A DNA stretch of 17,304 bases. It comes from Saccoglossus kowalevskii (taxonomy: Eukaryota > Hemichordata > Enteropneusta > Harrimaniidae). A program made the position numbers and the translations under genes. The notes under the pieces were generated by a model. The model was not told where the DNA came from. It worked only from the letters and a program-made list of their open reading frames with translations, and made no database searches. The stretch spans positions 68,341 through 85,644 of the forward strand of contig NW_003158734.1 in NCBI RefSeq assembly GCF_000003605.2. The letters run 5' to 3'. Positions 1 through 10,565 of the stretch are shown here, one piece after another (the stretch's first letter is position 1; each line of letters starts with the position of its first letter).

Positions 1-1742
1 GTCTAGTGTACTGCAATTGGTAGAGGATTGATGCCTCCAATGTACTGCAATTGGTAGAGGATTGATGCCTCCAGTGTACTGCAATTGGTAGAGGATTGGT
101 GCCTCCAGTGTACTGCAATTGGTAGAAGATTGATGCCTCCAATGTACTGCAATTGGTTGAGGATTGATGCCGCCCGTGTACTACAATTGGTAGAGGATTG
201 ATGCCTCCAATGTACTGCAATTGGTAGGAAATTGATGCCTCCAATGTACTGCAATTAATAGAGGATTTATGCCTCCAGTGTACTGCAATTGGTTGAGGAT
301 TGATGCCGCCCGTGTAATACAATTGGTAGTGGATTGATGCCTCCAGTGTACTGCAATTGGTAGAGGATTGGTGCCTCCAGTGCACTGCAATTGGTAGAGG
401 ATTGGTGCCTCCAGTGCACTGCAATTGGTAGATTGATGCCTCCAATGTACTGCAATTGGTAGAGGATTGATGCCTCCAATGTACTGCAATTAGTAGAGGA
501 TTGGTGCCTCCAGTGCACTGCAATTGGTAGAGGATTGATGCCTCCAGTGTACTGCAATTGGTAGAGGATTGATGCCTCCAATGTACTGCAATTGGTAGAG
601 GATTGATGCCTCCAATGTACTGCAATTCGTAGAGGATTGATGCCTCCAATGTACTGCAATTGGTTGAGGATTGATGCCCCCGTGTAATACAATTGCTAGA
701 GGATTGATATTACAAATGTACTGCAATTGGTAGAGGATTGATGCCTCCAGTGTACTGCAATTGGTAGAGAATTGATGCCTCAAATGTACTGCAATTGGTA
801 GAGGATTGATGCCTCCAGTGTACTGCAATTGGTAGAGGATTGATGCCTCCAATGTACTGCAATTGGTTGAGGATTGATGCCGCCCTTGTAATACAATTGG
901 TAGAGGATTGGTGCCTCCAGTGTACTGCAATTGGTAGAGGATTGGTGCCTCCAATGTACTGCAATTGGTAGAGGATTGGTGCCTCCAATGTACTGCAATT
1001 GGTAGAGGATTGATGCGTCCAGTATACTGCAATTGGTAGAGGATTGATGCCTCCAATGTACTGCAATTGGTAGAGAATTGATGCCTCCAATGTACTGCAA
1101 TTGGTTGAGGATTGATGCCGCCCGTGTAATACAATTGGTAGAGGATTGGTGCCTCCAGTGTACTGCAATTGGTAGAGGATTGGTGCCTCCAATGTACTGC
1201 AATTGGTAGAGGATTGATGCCTCCAGTATACTGCAATTGGTAGAGGATTGATGCCTCCAATATACTGCAATTGGTAGAGGATTGATGCCTCTAGTGTAGT
1301 GCAATTGGTAGAGAATTGATGCCTCCAGTGTACTGCAATTGGTAGAGGATTGATGCCTCTAGTGTACTGCAATTGGTAGAGGATTGATGCCTCCAATGTA
1401 CTGCAATTGCTAGAGGATGGATGCCTCTGGTGTACAGTGTACTGCAATTGGTGAAGGATTGATACCTCCAATGTACTGCAATTGGTTGAGGATTGATGCC
1501 GCCCGTGTAATATAATTGGTAGAGGATTGATGCCTCCAATGTACTGCAATTGGTAGAGGATTGATGTCTCCAGTGTACTGCAATTGGTAGAGGATTGAAG
1601 CCTCTAGTGTATTGCAGTTGGTAGAGGGTTGATGCCTCAAATGTACTGCAATTGGTAGAGGATTGAAGCTTAAAATCTACTGCAATTGGTGGATTAGTGA
1701 TGCCTCAAATGTACTGCATTTTGTGTATGGTTGATGCATTCA
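1..1742. repeat. 34-bp minisatellite array, about 50 units
   Basis: The array is tandem copies of a 34-bp unit; on the plus strand it runs tgtactgcaattgg, tagaggattg, atgcctccaa. Successive tgtactgcaa starts at 7 and 41 give the period. Units differ by a few substitutions (cctccaa or cctccag, ttgatg or ttggtg), a few short deletions (near 430) and a short duplication (near 1432). Decay increases after about 1660 and the periodicity is gone by about 1742. The left edge is cut by the window. Because 34 is not a multiple of 3, each reading frame rotates through the unit every 102 bp. The minus strand has no stop in the consensus in any frame, so long spurious reading frames appear there. No protein family is recognised, and the frames follow from the repeat, so no gene is called. 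It probably lies in a myosin intron. Confidence 0.97.
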
Positions 1743-2741
1743 AAGTGCTGAAGTAGTATCTATTTAATTCAACATCGTTTACAGACTGACTTCTGCTTCA
1801 AGGTGCACTTTGACATTAGTTTTTGAGAATACAATGTGTACATAATGACACAGCTGAACAAACCATACCAGTGGATGTCAGACTAATCTCTTCAGAACTC
1901 AGCTACTGGTTTAAACATGCTGCTTAATTGTACCATTACAATTCATCTGCATTATCAATCAGTTATTGTCATATATTAAAAATACGCTATTTTCATTTAC
2001 TTCAAGGAATGCAAGGTTCACAACCCAATGAGGTTGCATGAATATTCTGGGACAGCACAACAGATGTTGTAAAGAAAACAGTAGATGCACGAATTGAAAA
2101 TATATCACAAGCCACTGTTACAATTGTTTTAAAGTCCTAATTAAATTGAAGGAGAAAGCAACAATAATGTATGTTTTGAAAGCATGTCTGTTTTATAAGA
2201 CATCCCTATTCACTTGACCAATCACCATTTAAACGGTTGAACCAACCACAGCCCTTTGGCTTGTTAATGAATCACAGCTCACTTACTCGACTGAAACAGC
2301 TCACGTCATGAAAGAACAAATATTATCATTGTTGATGAACAAATCAACTCAGCTGCTGGTCACACCAAACACAGATTTACTGAATTCATTTTGTTTCATG
2401 AATCAGTAGCTTTTTGGTGAAAACAATCTGCTGAAATGCAAGGTTAAACATGAATTCATGGTTGAAAACTGAAACTAGGACCAAGGTCCATAACAGTTAT
2501 GGTTACGGGTAAGTGTAGAGTTTTTTGTTGGCTGTATCATGTCACAGTCCAAGCAACTGAGTAATGTGCCACTTGAAAACTTGCATGAACAACAGGATGT
2601 CATTTTATCAATTATCCCCGCCTAAGAATACTACCCAAGATTGTGAAGATTCACAGATTACATACTGCATGGATACACTAACATTTGGTAACACGTAGAA
2701 TGAGATCATGAGGTGTCACCCACATGAACTGCAAAGATTAT

Positions 2742-2800
2742 CACCACCACCACCCCACTCCCCACACCAAGTCCCTCACCCCAACCCAAACCAACCCCCA
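2742..2800. repeat. C-rich/CA-rich low-complexity tract, G4-capable on the minus strand
   Basis: A 59-base run is almost entirely C and A, starting with caccaccaccacc and ending in ccccc before an A run. At 2773-2799 there are four C-runs of at least three bases, separated by 3, 2 and 7 bases. On the minus strand, which is the sense strand of the surrounding myosin intron, this fits the usual G3+N1-7 quadruplex pattern. It may be a decayed CCA or telomere-like simple repeat; no function is shown. Confidence 0.75.
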
Positions 2801-3107
2801 AAAATGACTACTTCGATTTCAGTTTAATGGCTGTAAATGTGAAAAATTTGGTTTTTCAACTTCTGTTAGGGGTTACCGTACTTGGTTCTGGTTGTTAAGA
2901 AGGAACTATTTCAACCACCATATATCACTTGAGGTAGTCAACTTATTTTGACAGTGTCTGCAAGTAAAGCACTATAAACAGCTGATTTATGAGTCTCAGT
3001 TTTATATAAAATGTATAGTTTGTAATTTTTGAAAACTATTCAATGGCAATGTAAGTTTGTACACTGTAGTATGACAAAAAAATTAGTACAATAATATCTA
3101 TGGTTTC

Positions 3108-3120
3108 AGGTCAAAGGTCA
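3108..3120 (+). promoter_or_regulatory. Perfect DR1 nuclear-receptor site
   Basis: AGGTCA A AGGTCA is an exact direct repeat of the nuclear-receptor half-site with one-base spacing. This is the consensus for RXR heterodimers, HNF4 and COUP-TF. It lies in the presumed myosin intron. An identical 13-mer occurs at 14929-14941. Occupancy cannot be judged from sequence. Confidence 0.5.
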
Positions 3121-4394
3121 ACTAGGCTCAAGTTATAATGCAATATTATGCGAGCACTAATGCATATTCAGAACATCAATACAGTATAAACTAGCTTGAT
3201 CATCAAGTAAATGCACTTAAGTTTGATTTTGATTTTTGATAACTAAAGTACTACTGCTATTACCCGGAACTTTTTTTAGGATGTTAACAAAACTTTAACA
3301 AAGAGCATGGACAATGTGTTATGTGATTATAGCAACTGGTTGTGACCCTATAGAAGATACGATTTAACCGTGAATCTGAAATTTATTTTTCCATACTGAT
3401 TGACATACATGTTATGATAAATTATGTATTCAATGCACTATTTTTAGTTGGTTGACAGATAATATTTTCACATTACTTCTGCATCCTGTATTACAGCATT
3501 ATATCTCCTAATTAATCCAGGATTGTGGATTCAACACTGGTATAGTGACAAGATTGTAGAAACAGGAACTTGCCTAGCCAACAGATGTTCCAATGAGTCA
3601 ATGAAACTTTGACTTGTATTGTAAATGTAATTCAATATTCACTACAAGTTACACACAGAAACATGATAATTGGCAGGTACTAGGTGTGTCTTTTCATTTT
3701 GCCATACCTTATACTGTTTTGATTACACTATGGTCTTTATCTCAGGACAAAAACAAATACTGTATTTTCTCAATTATATTAGAAGTGCAATTCTCCAATT
3801 GAGGCATAACACCAGTCTTTTTTTTTTGTGTACACATACTGGAAATATGCTAATTACGTATTTAACAGACACATACTACTATAAAAAGAATACATATCTA
3901 AATAATATTATACAACTGTACAAGAAAAAAGTTATATCAATTAGAGTACAAACTGAAGCAATTTTATCTGCACAATTCAGGTGGAATTTCACCAAGGGCA
4001 GACACACTGGCACTTAATTCACATGACTGAACTGTAGCAGACACTGACTAGATTGATAACATTGCTAGGATACATTCCTTGTACCCGCAGATCATTGAAC
4101 CACACAAATAAAATCCTCTTCCAATTACCAACTTTTCATCTTTATGATATATTTTTGGACCTGCCAACAGTTTCAGAATCTCATGTTTGTCTCTTTCGAC
4201 TTTTTTTTAATGTGTAACATATTGCATTTTGCCACAGAAAACCTATTCCATGTTTGGGATACGAGAGAGTGTTATGTGACCATCTTCCTATAGTTGCACA
4301 TAATCCTATCAACCAGACCCGTTTGAACATAAGCACCTACAGACCTTAACTGAGGTCTCCAAATTGTTATCCGTTAGTGAATAAAACTTGGTCA

Positions 4395-4510
4395 GTGATT
4401 TTGGCCTGGCACAGTCGCTCACAGGCAAGGATCAGTTCTTCCAGTGTTCAACCCAAATAGGATTTCAACTTAGGTCTACCCACAACACTACACTACCAGT
4501 GATAACTAAC
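4395..4510 (-). repeat. Possible degenerate tRNA-derived SINE
   Basis: Read on the minus strand from 4510, the segment starts gttagttatcactggtagtg, a loose polymerase III A-box. It has agttgaaatcc at 4470-4460, which matches 8 of 11 positions of the B-box consensus GGTTCGANTCC. The A to B spacing (about 38 bases) is slightly shorter than in tRNA. No poly-A tail, target-site duplication or second copy was found, so this is a weak call. Confidence 0.22.
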
Positions 4511-5873
4511 TTTATTTTAATGCATTTCCAGAAGTTATATGAACCATACAAAATAATGTCCTAGCCATGAATTGCAAAATTACTGGTACATTTTTTCCTT
4601 ATTAGACAGACATGCTAGTGTGGAAAAGATATTAAACTTAAGTGTTGAATGATCCATCTGTGATCAGAATGTTTCTCCTGAAGACAACAAGTAACTAACT
4701 ACTAGTCTCCAGCACAAGGCCAACACAGTCAGCTGTAAGGCTTATTTTCCAGAAGACACAAAATAAATATGCTTACAAATTGAACAAGATTGTTAACATA
4801 AGCAAATACTAAAAAAAGATTGAGTGGGAATCATTACATACAGACATACTCAAAAGCATACCCTTGTAACCTCTTAAAGAGACTATTGCCAATGGGTAAC
4901 AAACATTCCCTTTATACAGAATAACTATGTGATACTGGGCAGTTTTCAACACATACATGTCTATTCAGGCAATTATAGATTCAATTCATTTCCACCTGTG
5001 AGCAATGGGAGGTTTACTATTGACATAAAAAGTCCTGCCACACCCAACTAGTAATAGAATTGCAAACTAATGATAGACACAATACTCCCATCGAAAATAC
5101 ACTGAATAATTAGCCAAACTAATAATGTAAAATGCATATTTTGATGATGTAGTTGAGACAGTTAAGACTTTAAATGACAACATTGATAACACAGATCTGC
5201 ATATAGGTCCTTATCACTTCCTACTTCTAGACAAATTATATCAATCACAATGGCTCTTGCTGACCTTGTTGACCAACACAGTTCACACACATACATGTGA
5301 AACAGAATTAGCTTTGCAAATACTAGACAAGTGAAAATCTTATCATTTTGGTAAATTATGTTTATCATGAATCCATGGTAAGTACATTGTGTAATCTATG
5401 TTGATTACTAACAGAATTATGGTTAAATATATCCACTATATGGTCCGCCACCTGTGGAGGGAGAAACATTGACACAGACATGTTTTTTTTCGGACAGCTG
5501 AGTGGGGCCTATTCAAGGGAGTTCAGACATATGCAAATACTTGTATGGTACAAAAAGAGGGGATAGGCTTGTCAAAATATCTGAGAGAAAATGGGCACAC
5601 CTCTAATCAGAGGGATTGACGCAAGGACTCAGCTAATTGTATTCAAAATGTGCAGCATAGTAAGAAGGGTAGACCATTTTAACGCAAAAGTTACAGGTTC
5701 TGGAAGTTTTACGTCAAAAGTAGCATCATTAATTTGCTAGAGCTGGTTTTAACCTGCATATATAAACACATCCCAAGAAATTATTGTATAATTACCTTCT
5801 TATTAGAAATAAGTCTGGAGCAACCTAACTGATGTGATGATTCATTTAATAATCTGATTTTACTTAGACTCAC

Positions 5874-6030
5874 CTTGCAACATGCTCATGTATGCTGAAT
5901 CAGTGACAGCAAAAATATGTGGGGGGACTTCATGCCTCTTCTTTCCTTTATATAGTTCTATAACTTTTTCAGTATAGATAGGCAATCGCTTGTATGGGTT
6001 GACAACAACACAAAATAGGCCTGAATATGT
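5874..6030 (-). CDS. Myosin II heavy chain, coding exon 2 (motor domain, purine-binding loop)
   Basis: This exon continues the myosin motor domain: 52 residues plus one base, starting [19 protein letters not shown] and ending at [17 protein letters not shown] (about residues 125-133 of the protein) is the conserved loop that contacts the adenine of [23 protein letters not shown] is typical of class II myosins of the non-muscle/smooth-muscle group. The acceptor is ttttcaacag just before ACA (AG at 6032-6031). The donor is CAAG|gtgagt, leaving phase 1, which suits a following Asp codon as in the family. The reading frame runs on both ways past the splice sites, but similarity stops exactly at them. 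The length of 157 bp agrees with my memory of the equivalent vertebrate MYH9/10/11 exon. Switch I, switch II, neck and rod are not in the window. Confidence 0.95.
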
Positions 6031-6429
6031 CTGTTGAAAATGACAAAATATAAACAACATTGGACTTGAATGAGAGTGAAGGGGCGTGTCGTATACGACA
6101 AGAGCGAGTATGTAATACAATTTCGGACTTCGTGTTAGACTAAAGAAAAAGTAGTTTCCTGTTCTGACAAATATTCTAAACATTTTGTGAATATTATGTA
6201 TATATTTTATATATTTTCTGCAAATTGCGTTACTTGACGTATCACAACTTTGGCCTAATTTGAAGAATATTAGAATGGTGGAGAGTTTTAGTTTGTAAAA
6301 TTACACGAGATACTGGCACTGTCACACTCACTGTAACTGAATCAGGGTGAACCACCGGTCACAGCTATCGGGAAGTGCTCGGCCGCAGAGATTTTGGCAC
6401 ATTTCATACAAAACTTGAAATAAACTTAC
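6031..6429 (-). other. Myosin intron between coding exons 1 and 2
   Basis: A 399-bp GT-AG intron: donor GLIY|gtaagt at 6429-6424 and acceptor ttttcaacag ending at 6031 on the minus strand. It is phase 0, splitting GLIY from TYSG, the position I recall for vertebrate non-muscle myosin II genes. The intron is AT-rich with no other feature seen. Confidence 0.9.
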
Positions 6430-6771
6430 ATAAATCAGACCAGAATAATAACGGTCTTTCAGGTTGTGCAGAACTGATGCTTCGTTCAAACAAGTCAACT
6501 CGGCCATATCCTCAACTTTGTCGAATTTTGGTGGGTTCATTTTTTGAATGTCATCCCGGTGCACGATCATTCGCTTGCCAGAGCCCGTTGCTTCGACAGT
6601 TACTTCATCGCCCTTTTCTGACTTGACACTCGCTGCAACAAATCCCTGGCCATCGTATGGGACCCATACTAGTCGTTTGGATGTCCATTCGGCCTGAGCG
6701 GTCGGGTCATTGACAAGATTCTTGTCTACAATCAGGTACTTCAACTCGGAGCCCGAGCTGTAATCCGCCAT
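6430..6771 (-). CDS. Myosin II heavy chain, coding exon 1 (N-terminus, SH3-like domain)
   Basis: Exactly 114 codons from ATG to the donor. Conventional myosin II is an actin-based ATPase motor that forms bipolar filaments for cytokinesis, cell shape and contraction. Visible parts are a short variable N-terminus; [19 protein letters not shown]; the N-terminal SH3-like barrel (about residues 30-78, with [18 protein letters not shown]); the linker [11 protein letters not shown]; and the start of the motor, [20 protein letters not shown] then RYYSGLIY. These match the MYH9/10/11 (zipper) group better than striated myosins. The start at 6771 has A at -3 and G at +4, and its position fits family N-termini. 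An in-frame ATG at 6843 would add 24 residues with no family counterpart. The sequence AACATGGCGGA also resembles the YY1 element found at start codons of many animal genes. Confidence 0.96.
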
Positions 6772-7045
6772 GTTGGATTTGGCTTCACGCTGTGACTCGA
6801 TAGAGCAAGTCTTGATTCCCGTATCACACAGTAAAACAACCACGGCAAACCACTATGTGAGGATATTCCAGTTTCTCTCACGTCCGCCTAATAATAGTCG
6901 GAGGCCTAAAACGCTCGGTAAAATCACGAGTTACGTTCAGTGTTATGGAACTGAACGGTGACACACAGCGCTCCAATGCAATCCTTTGCGCCACGCTTAG
7001 TAGCCGCCGCCCGCCCAAGCTGATTGACAATATCACGTGACCACA
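6772..7045 (-). promoter_or_regulatory. Myosin 5' UTR and candidate promoter
   Basis: Upstream of the myosin ATG the DNA becomes richer in CpG than its surroundings. In the minus direction it contains an E-box TCACGTGA at 7033-7040, a GC-box cluster GGGCGGGCGGCGG at 7016-7004, and ATTGG (a reverse CCAAT) at about 6976-6972. No TATA box was found. This is the usual make-up of a TATA-less broadly expressed promoter. The transcription start, probably about 6850-6980, cannot be fixed. A 5' UTR intron is possible: cgagtcacag at about 6800-6791 is a poor acceptor-like site. Confidence 0.5.
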
Positions 7046-7484
7046 ATAATTGACTACAGCCAAAATCCACGCCCCAAATTACACCTAATTCATCACAAAA
7101 TTATCTAAAAACTTCTTGGAATGTCCGAAAACGATGAGAAAAGTATCAAATGTGTCAACGACGATGTCTACGTAACATAAGAGAGTAAACTGCCAAGACA
7201 GTTACTTCAATTCAGAGGACAATATTGATGACATCATACTCCAAATAGTTTCACCCATTGTTCCCTTCAACCCTATTGAGTCTCTCCCATCATTCACTGG
7301 TGTATGTTATTTGAAGTGTTTTTAAATTAGACCACGTAAACTCTCTCGCTTAAAACATAGGTATTCTGACTCAGAAAGAAATTGAGCACATTTTTCTGCA
7401 AAAGAAAGTGACATAATTCTCTGTAATGAGTTGAAACACCACTTCCTGTTTGAGCTAAAGAGTGCATCAACATTCAGTATTGCT

Positions 7485-7500
7485 TCGATGACGTCATCGA
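7485..7500. promoter_or_regulatory. 16-bp perfect palindrome containing a consensus CRE
   Basis: TCGATGACGTCATCGA equals its own reverse complement. The central eight bases TGACGTCA (7489-7496) are the full CREB/ATF consensus. The site is about 720 bp upstream of the myosin ATG and could act as an enhancer or promoter element. Binding is inferred only from the motif. Confidence 0.55.
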
Positions 7501-7786
7501 GAGGGAAAGCGTTGTAAAAGTGATTAGGCACGAACACAAAGGGTCGTTCAATCTAAAGAGGTATGGGTTATGCCCGGGTGATCTGTGGTTAAAAGGGAGA
7601 GGCAGGCTATACGCACAATTTGCATACTATTATAGAATTGCAGTCATAGTTCGCGGTACACAGGTAGTGCCCGGCATTTTGACCATATAAGGCATCCTTC
7701 TTACGACCTATGTTAAATCACTGTTATACAATGTTGCAAGGCAATATTAGAGCCACAGACCCATAGCAGTCTTTTAAACTGACTAA

Positions 7787-7794
7787 TCACGTGA
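7787..7794. promoter_or_regulatory. E-box TCACGTGA
   Basis: A palindromic TCACGTGA, the preferred core of USF, MITF and TFE-type bHLH-ZIP factors. It is identical to the core at 7033-7040 in the candidate myosin promoter. A third CACGTG occurs at 8381-8386 in a different flank (aacacgtgtg). Confidence 0.35.
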
Positions 7795-10565
7795 ATAACA
7801 ATTCAATATTTTTTTCATTGCGTATAGTTGCAAAGAATGTACAGGTAAGATAGGGATGACATGATGTATCCCGTGTCGCTGTATCTTACAGTGCCCATTC
7901 CAATGGGTTTATTGAGAAACACTCCGAATCTGAGCCCACGCGTAAATAAATGCACTGAAAAGTAAATGTTCTGTGCGATGATACATGAACTTCACTGAAA
8001 TTCAGTTGAAATGACCGAGCAACAGGTCTCAGATAGTTTCGTATTTATGTTTATAGAAAAAAAAACATCGATGATCATGCATCAGTATGATCGGTGCCAA
8101 TAATTTTTTTATACCTTATTTACTAGTAGTTTCCTTTATTTTTAATTTTAATATTTGCTTTGCAATTACTAGTATCCCATACAAAGATAAATACAATAAT
8201 TCCCACTATAATTCTCAATCGGTCGTATGAGGGCGTAGTACTACAAACCGACGAGTTATCATAATGCCACGCCCACCGTATAAGACATGGGAAAACATAC
8301 GATTGGAAACGGAAATTGGACTGCCCGTTACACTGATGAATAATAGTATGTTCTCGATTAACTTGGAATTGTAAGCCGAACACGTGTGTCTTTGCTACAC
8401 GGCGTGACTCAGACTGAATAACTCGTGACTAAACCAATGCATCTAATACCCGGTCCCAATACTAGTACTCCTCAAGCTAGCTAATAGACGGCGAATCTTA
8501 CAGACATCCCTTACCGTCACGTAGTTGCAGCAGCATTTTTGCATTACAACTTGAGGATATAACAGACTTTCCAAAAAAGCATATAGGTCAAGTTTAAAAG
8601 TTATTTCTACGCATGTGAACAAAGTCGTATTGTCACATTGATCACTGAATATTTTAATCCTGTCATTGGTTGATGAAATCCCCGGAAGAAACCAGTTTAT
8701 CGAGTAATACCTGACTAACTACGTTGTTATAAACATATCTCCCATTACATGAATCTATATATTGTGCTATAATATTTCTATATCAATCAATCACGTTTCT
8801 AAATTTGAAGAAGTGTGTGTTTGCTTTTTTATAAAAAAAAAAAAAAATATTATCAACAGTACTGGGAAAGAAAAACTCGCAATGTACTGAATATACTAAA
8901 ATATACGTGTACTTATTCAAACTGATACACTAGTTAGAAGTTAAGCTGGAATTACAACATAGGTGATAACAAATAAAATGTACTAGTATTTCATACTTGT
9001 CGGAAGATGAATACCACACGCACATTAAGTTAAACAGCGGCATAAATAACCCTGCTTTCACTTTTCTTCTTTAATTTCCCCGTAACTAAAGCCTACTACA
9101 ACCATAATCGGAAGTCGTTTTAGTGTTGAAAACAAACAAGAATCGCAATTCATGATAAAAACAAATATCAGTATAATTAATGTTTGTCCTGTAATCCCCG
9201 AAAGCGTGAATTTCACGTTACCACAACCTCAGATTAGGAATAGTTATTAGTTGTCTGAGTCGCAACCAAAGACCCTGGTGTCTTTGCCGTAACTAAATAT
9301 TAGTACATTCTACCACGGTAACGATATAGTTTGTAGAGTGAATGCGATGAACCGTGCATAGACACAGTTGACGATATTACTGGACAAATCGTGTACGTTA
9401 TCTGAAAACCGAACACACCGCGTACTAGTTTCAGCGTTTCCTGAGATCACAAATTCGATATATATTTGCCCAAACCGCGGAATGATACACAGTAACTGCT
9501 GACTACAATATCCGCCACCCAACCCCGTAATCCGTCACTCATTATCTCTGGCAATGTGCATAACCCACACAAGGTCGTACATCCTTAATTCGGGTATACA
9601 TTTACTACAAATGGGAAATTATCTCTTTTTTTTTGAAGACATGTACTTTCATGGCTCGCACACAAGACCTGTTGACAAATAAGTGTAAATGTGTTACCGG
9701 GATGTGTTAGAAGTATGACCACTGCATGCGTACACGACTCACTGCAAACATAGAGTTAAATGGGAGCTTAGATGAATTTGTTCTTCTATTTAGTTCAATT
9801 ATTAAACAAAATATATCAGAAGACGAGTTGTTTGTGAAACTCTTATACAACAAACGGCAGCTTTATTTGTGATAATAATTTTATCAGATCTTTCAATTGT
9901 TTTATTCAAGATTTGTTGTGATTGTGTCTCTTTATTGGACAAGTTCAAGTTGTATGCACGTCAAAGCATTCTATTTTGTTCTAATATTGCTTATATGACT
10001 GAGAAACATATCAAAATACCGAAGATATACACTGGATATATTGAAAGACCTCGCCTATCTCATGTAATTGATAACATTGTTATGTGAATAGGTTCGACAG
10101 GAACATGTTCACGGTTTATGAGGATGTCCACGTCCATGTGACAGGACGGCTTGCCGACGTTTACGAGTAACCATGGCAATCAGCATGAGGCTAGACAACA
10201 GTTCCTTTGCCTGAAATATTTTCTGACAACTGTGCAATTTAGGTACAAATCTGACCACTTTACTCGTTTCGTGCAATACTGACGTGTCGTACATAAGACA
10301 TTGGTTCATGTTTCATCACTTAAGAGCCATGGTGCTATAATAACATTACAACTACAGATCGCAACGAAACGATAAGTTTAGACTGTCATTTTAGGTACAT
10401 GGGTACATGGGAAACTCAATGCTTCCCCGTTGATCAAATTAGTCGCCAACACAGTTTCAAATCCACGAGTACTGTAATACCAAATACACTAGGAAATAGT
10501 TTCTAGTGTCTTTGGTAGAACAAATGTATTGACAACATGTGGGTGTCTCCATCTTACACAACCAG

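Larger units (their letters stand above)
1743..5873 (-). other. Probable long intron after myosin coding exon 2 (partial), no exon seen
   Basis: The donor at the end of exon 2 (gtgagt, 5868-5873 on the minus strand) opens an intron. No acceptor and exon could be found to its left. The next conserved myosin pieces, a very short exon coding around EDQSILC and then the GESGAGKT P-loop exon, were searched for by eye on the minus strand and not seen. The stretch is AT-rich. It holds a C-rich tract (2742-2800), a perfect DR1 site (3108-3120) and a possible degenerate tRNA-derived SINE (about 4395-4510). The short open frames at 3614-4017 and 5162-5368 have no recognisable content. If the gene is intact, the intron is more than 5.8 kb and includes the 34-bp array. 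Confidence 0.6.
7046..10565. other. Non-coding stretch, no recognisable gene
   Basis: Short open frames at 7322-7537, 8123-8383, 9310-9522, 9869-10087 and 10109-10309 carry no family signature. The stretch holds a palindromic CRE at 7485-7500, CACGTG E-boxes at 7788-7793 and 8381-8386, and an A14 run at 8833-8846. It is otherwise AT-rich and unremarkable. It is upstream of the myosin gene, so it may contain distal regulatory DNA or a distal non-coding first exon. Confidence 0.5.

Noticed and set aside
3-1640. Eight long overlapping minus-strand open frames encoding a 34-residue repeat, as possible repeat-protein genes
   Set aside because: All three frames translate the same 34-bp minisatellite; unit-length indels break the frames, and there is no recognised family or promoter. 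Treated as a property of the repeat.
1-1742. CRISPR-like array of about 34-bp periodicity
   Set aside because: Copies are directly adjacent with no unique spacers, and the DNA is animal nuclear.
3176-3210. Possible short myosin exon (minus strand reads LDDQASLY near the expected EDQSILC)
   Set aside because: No acceptor AG at the required place, no suitable donor, and too few identical residues.
3614-4017. Plus-strand open frames of 62 and 115 residues
   Set aside because: Low-complexity AT-rich translation without motifs; inside the presumed myosin intron on the other strand.
6769-6843. Upstream in-frame ATG at 6843 as the myosin start
   Set aside because: The 24 extra residues have no counterpart in the family, and the ATG at 6771 has a better start context.
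6375-6961. Plus-strand open frames across the myosin first exon
   Set aside because: Antisense shadows of the myosin exon and promoter; no protein-like content of their own.
10098-10164. Plus-strand stretch reading FTVYEDVHVHVTGRLADVYE as a possible exon
   Set aside because: Weak acceptor, poor donor (gtaacc), no partner exon and no recognised family.
10109-10175. Minus-strand frame with TRKRRQAVLSHGRG, reminiscent of the ribosomal protein L27A N-terminus (TRKLRGHVSHGHGR)
   Set aside because: Needs gaps, stops after PHKP, and none of the rest of L27A follows. Basic-residue chance similarity is more likely.
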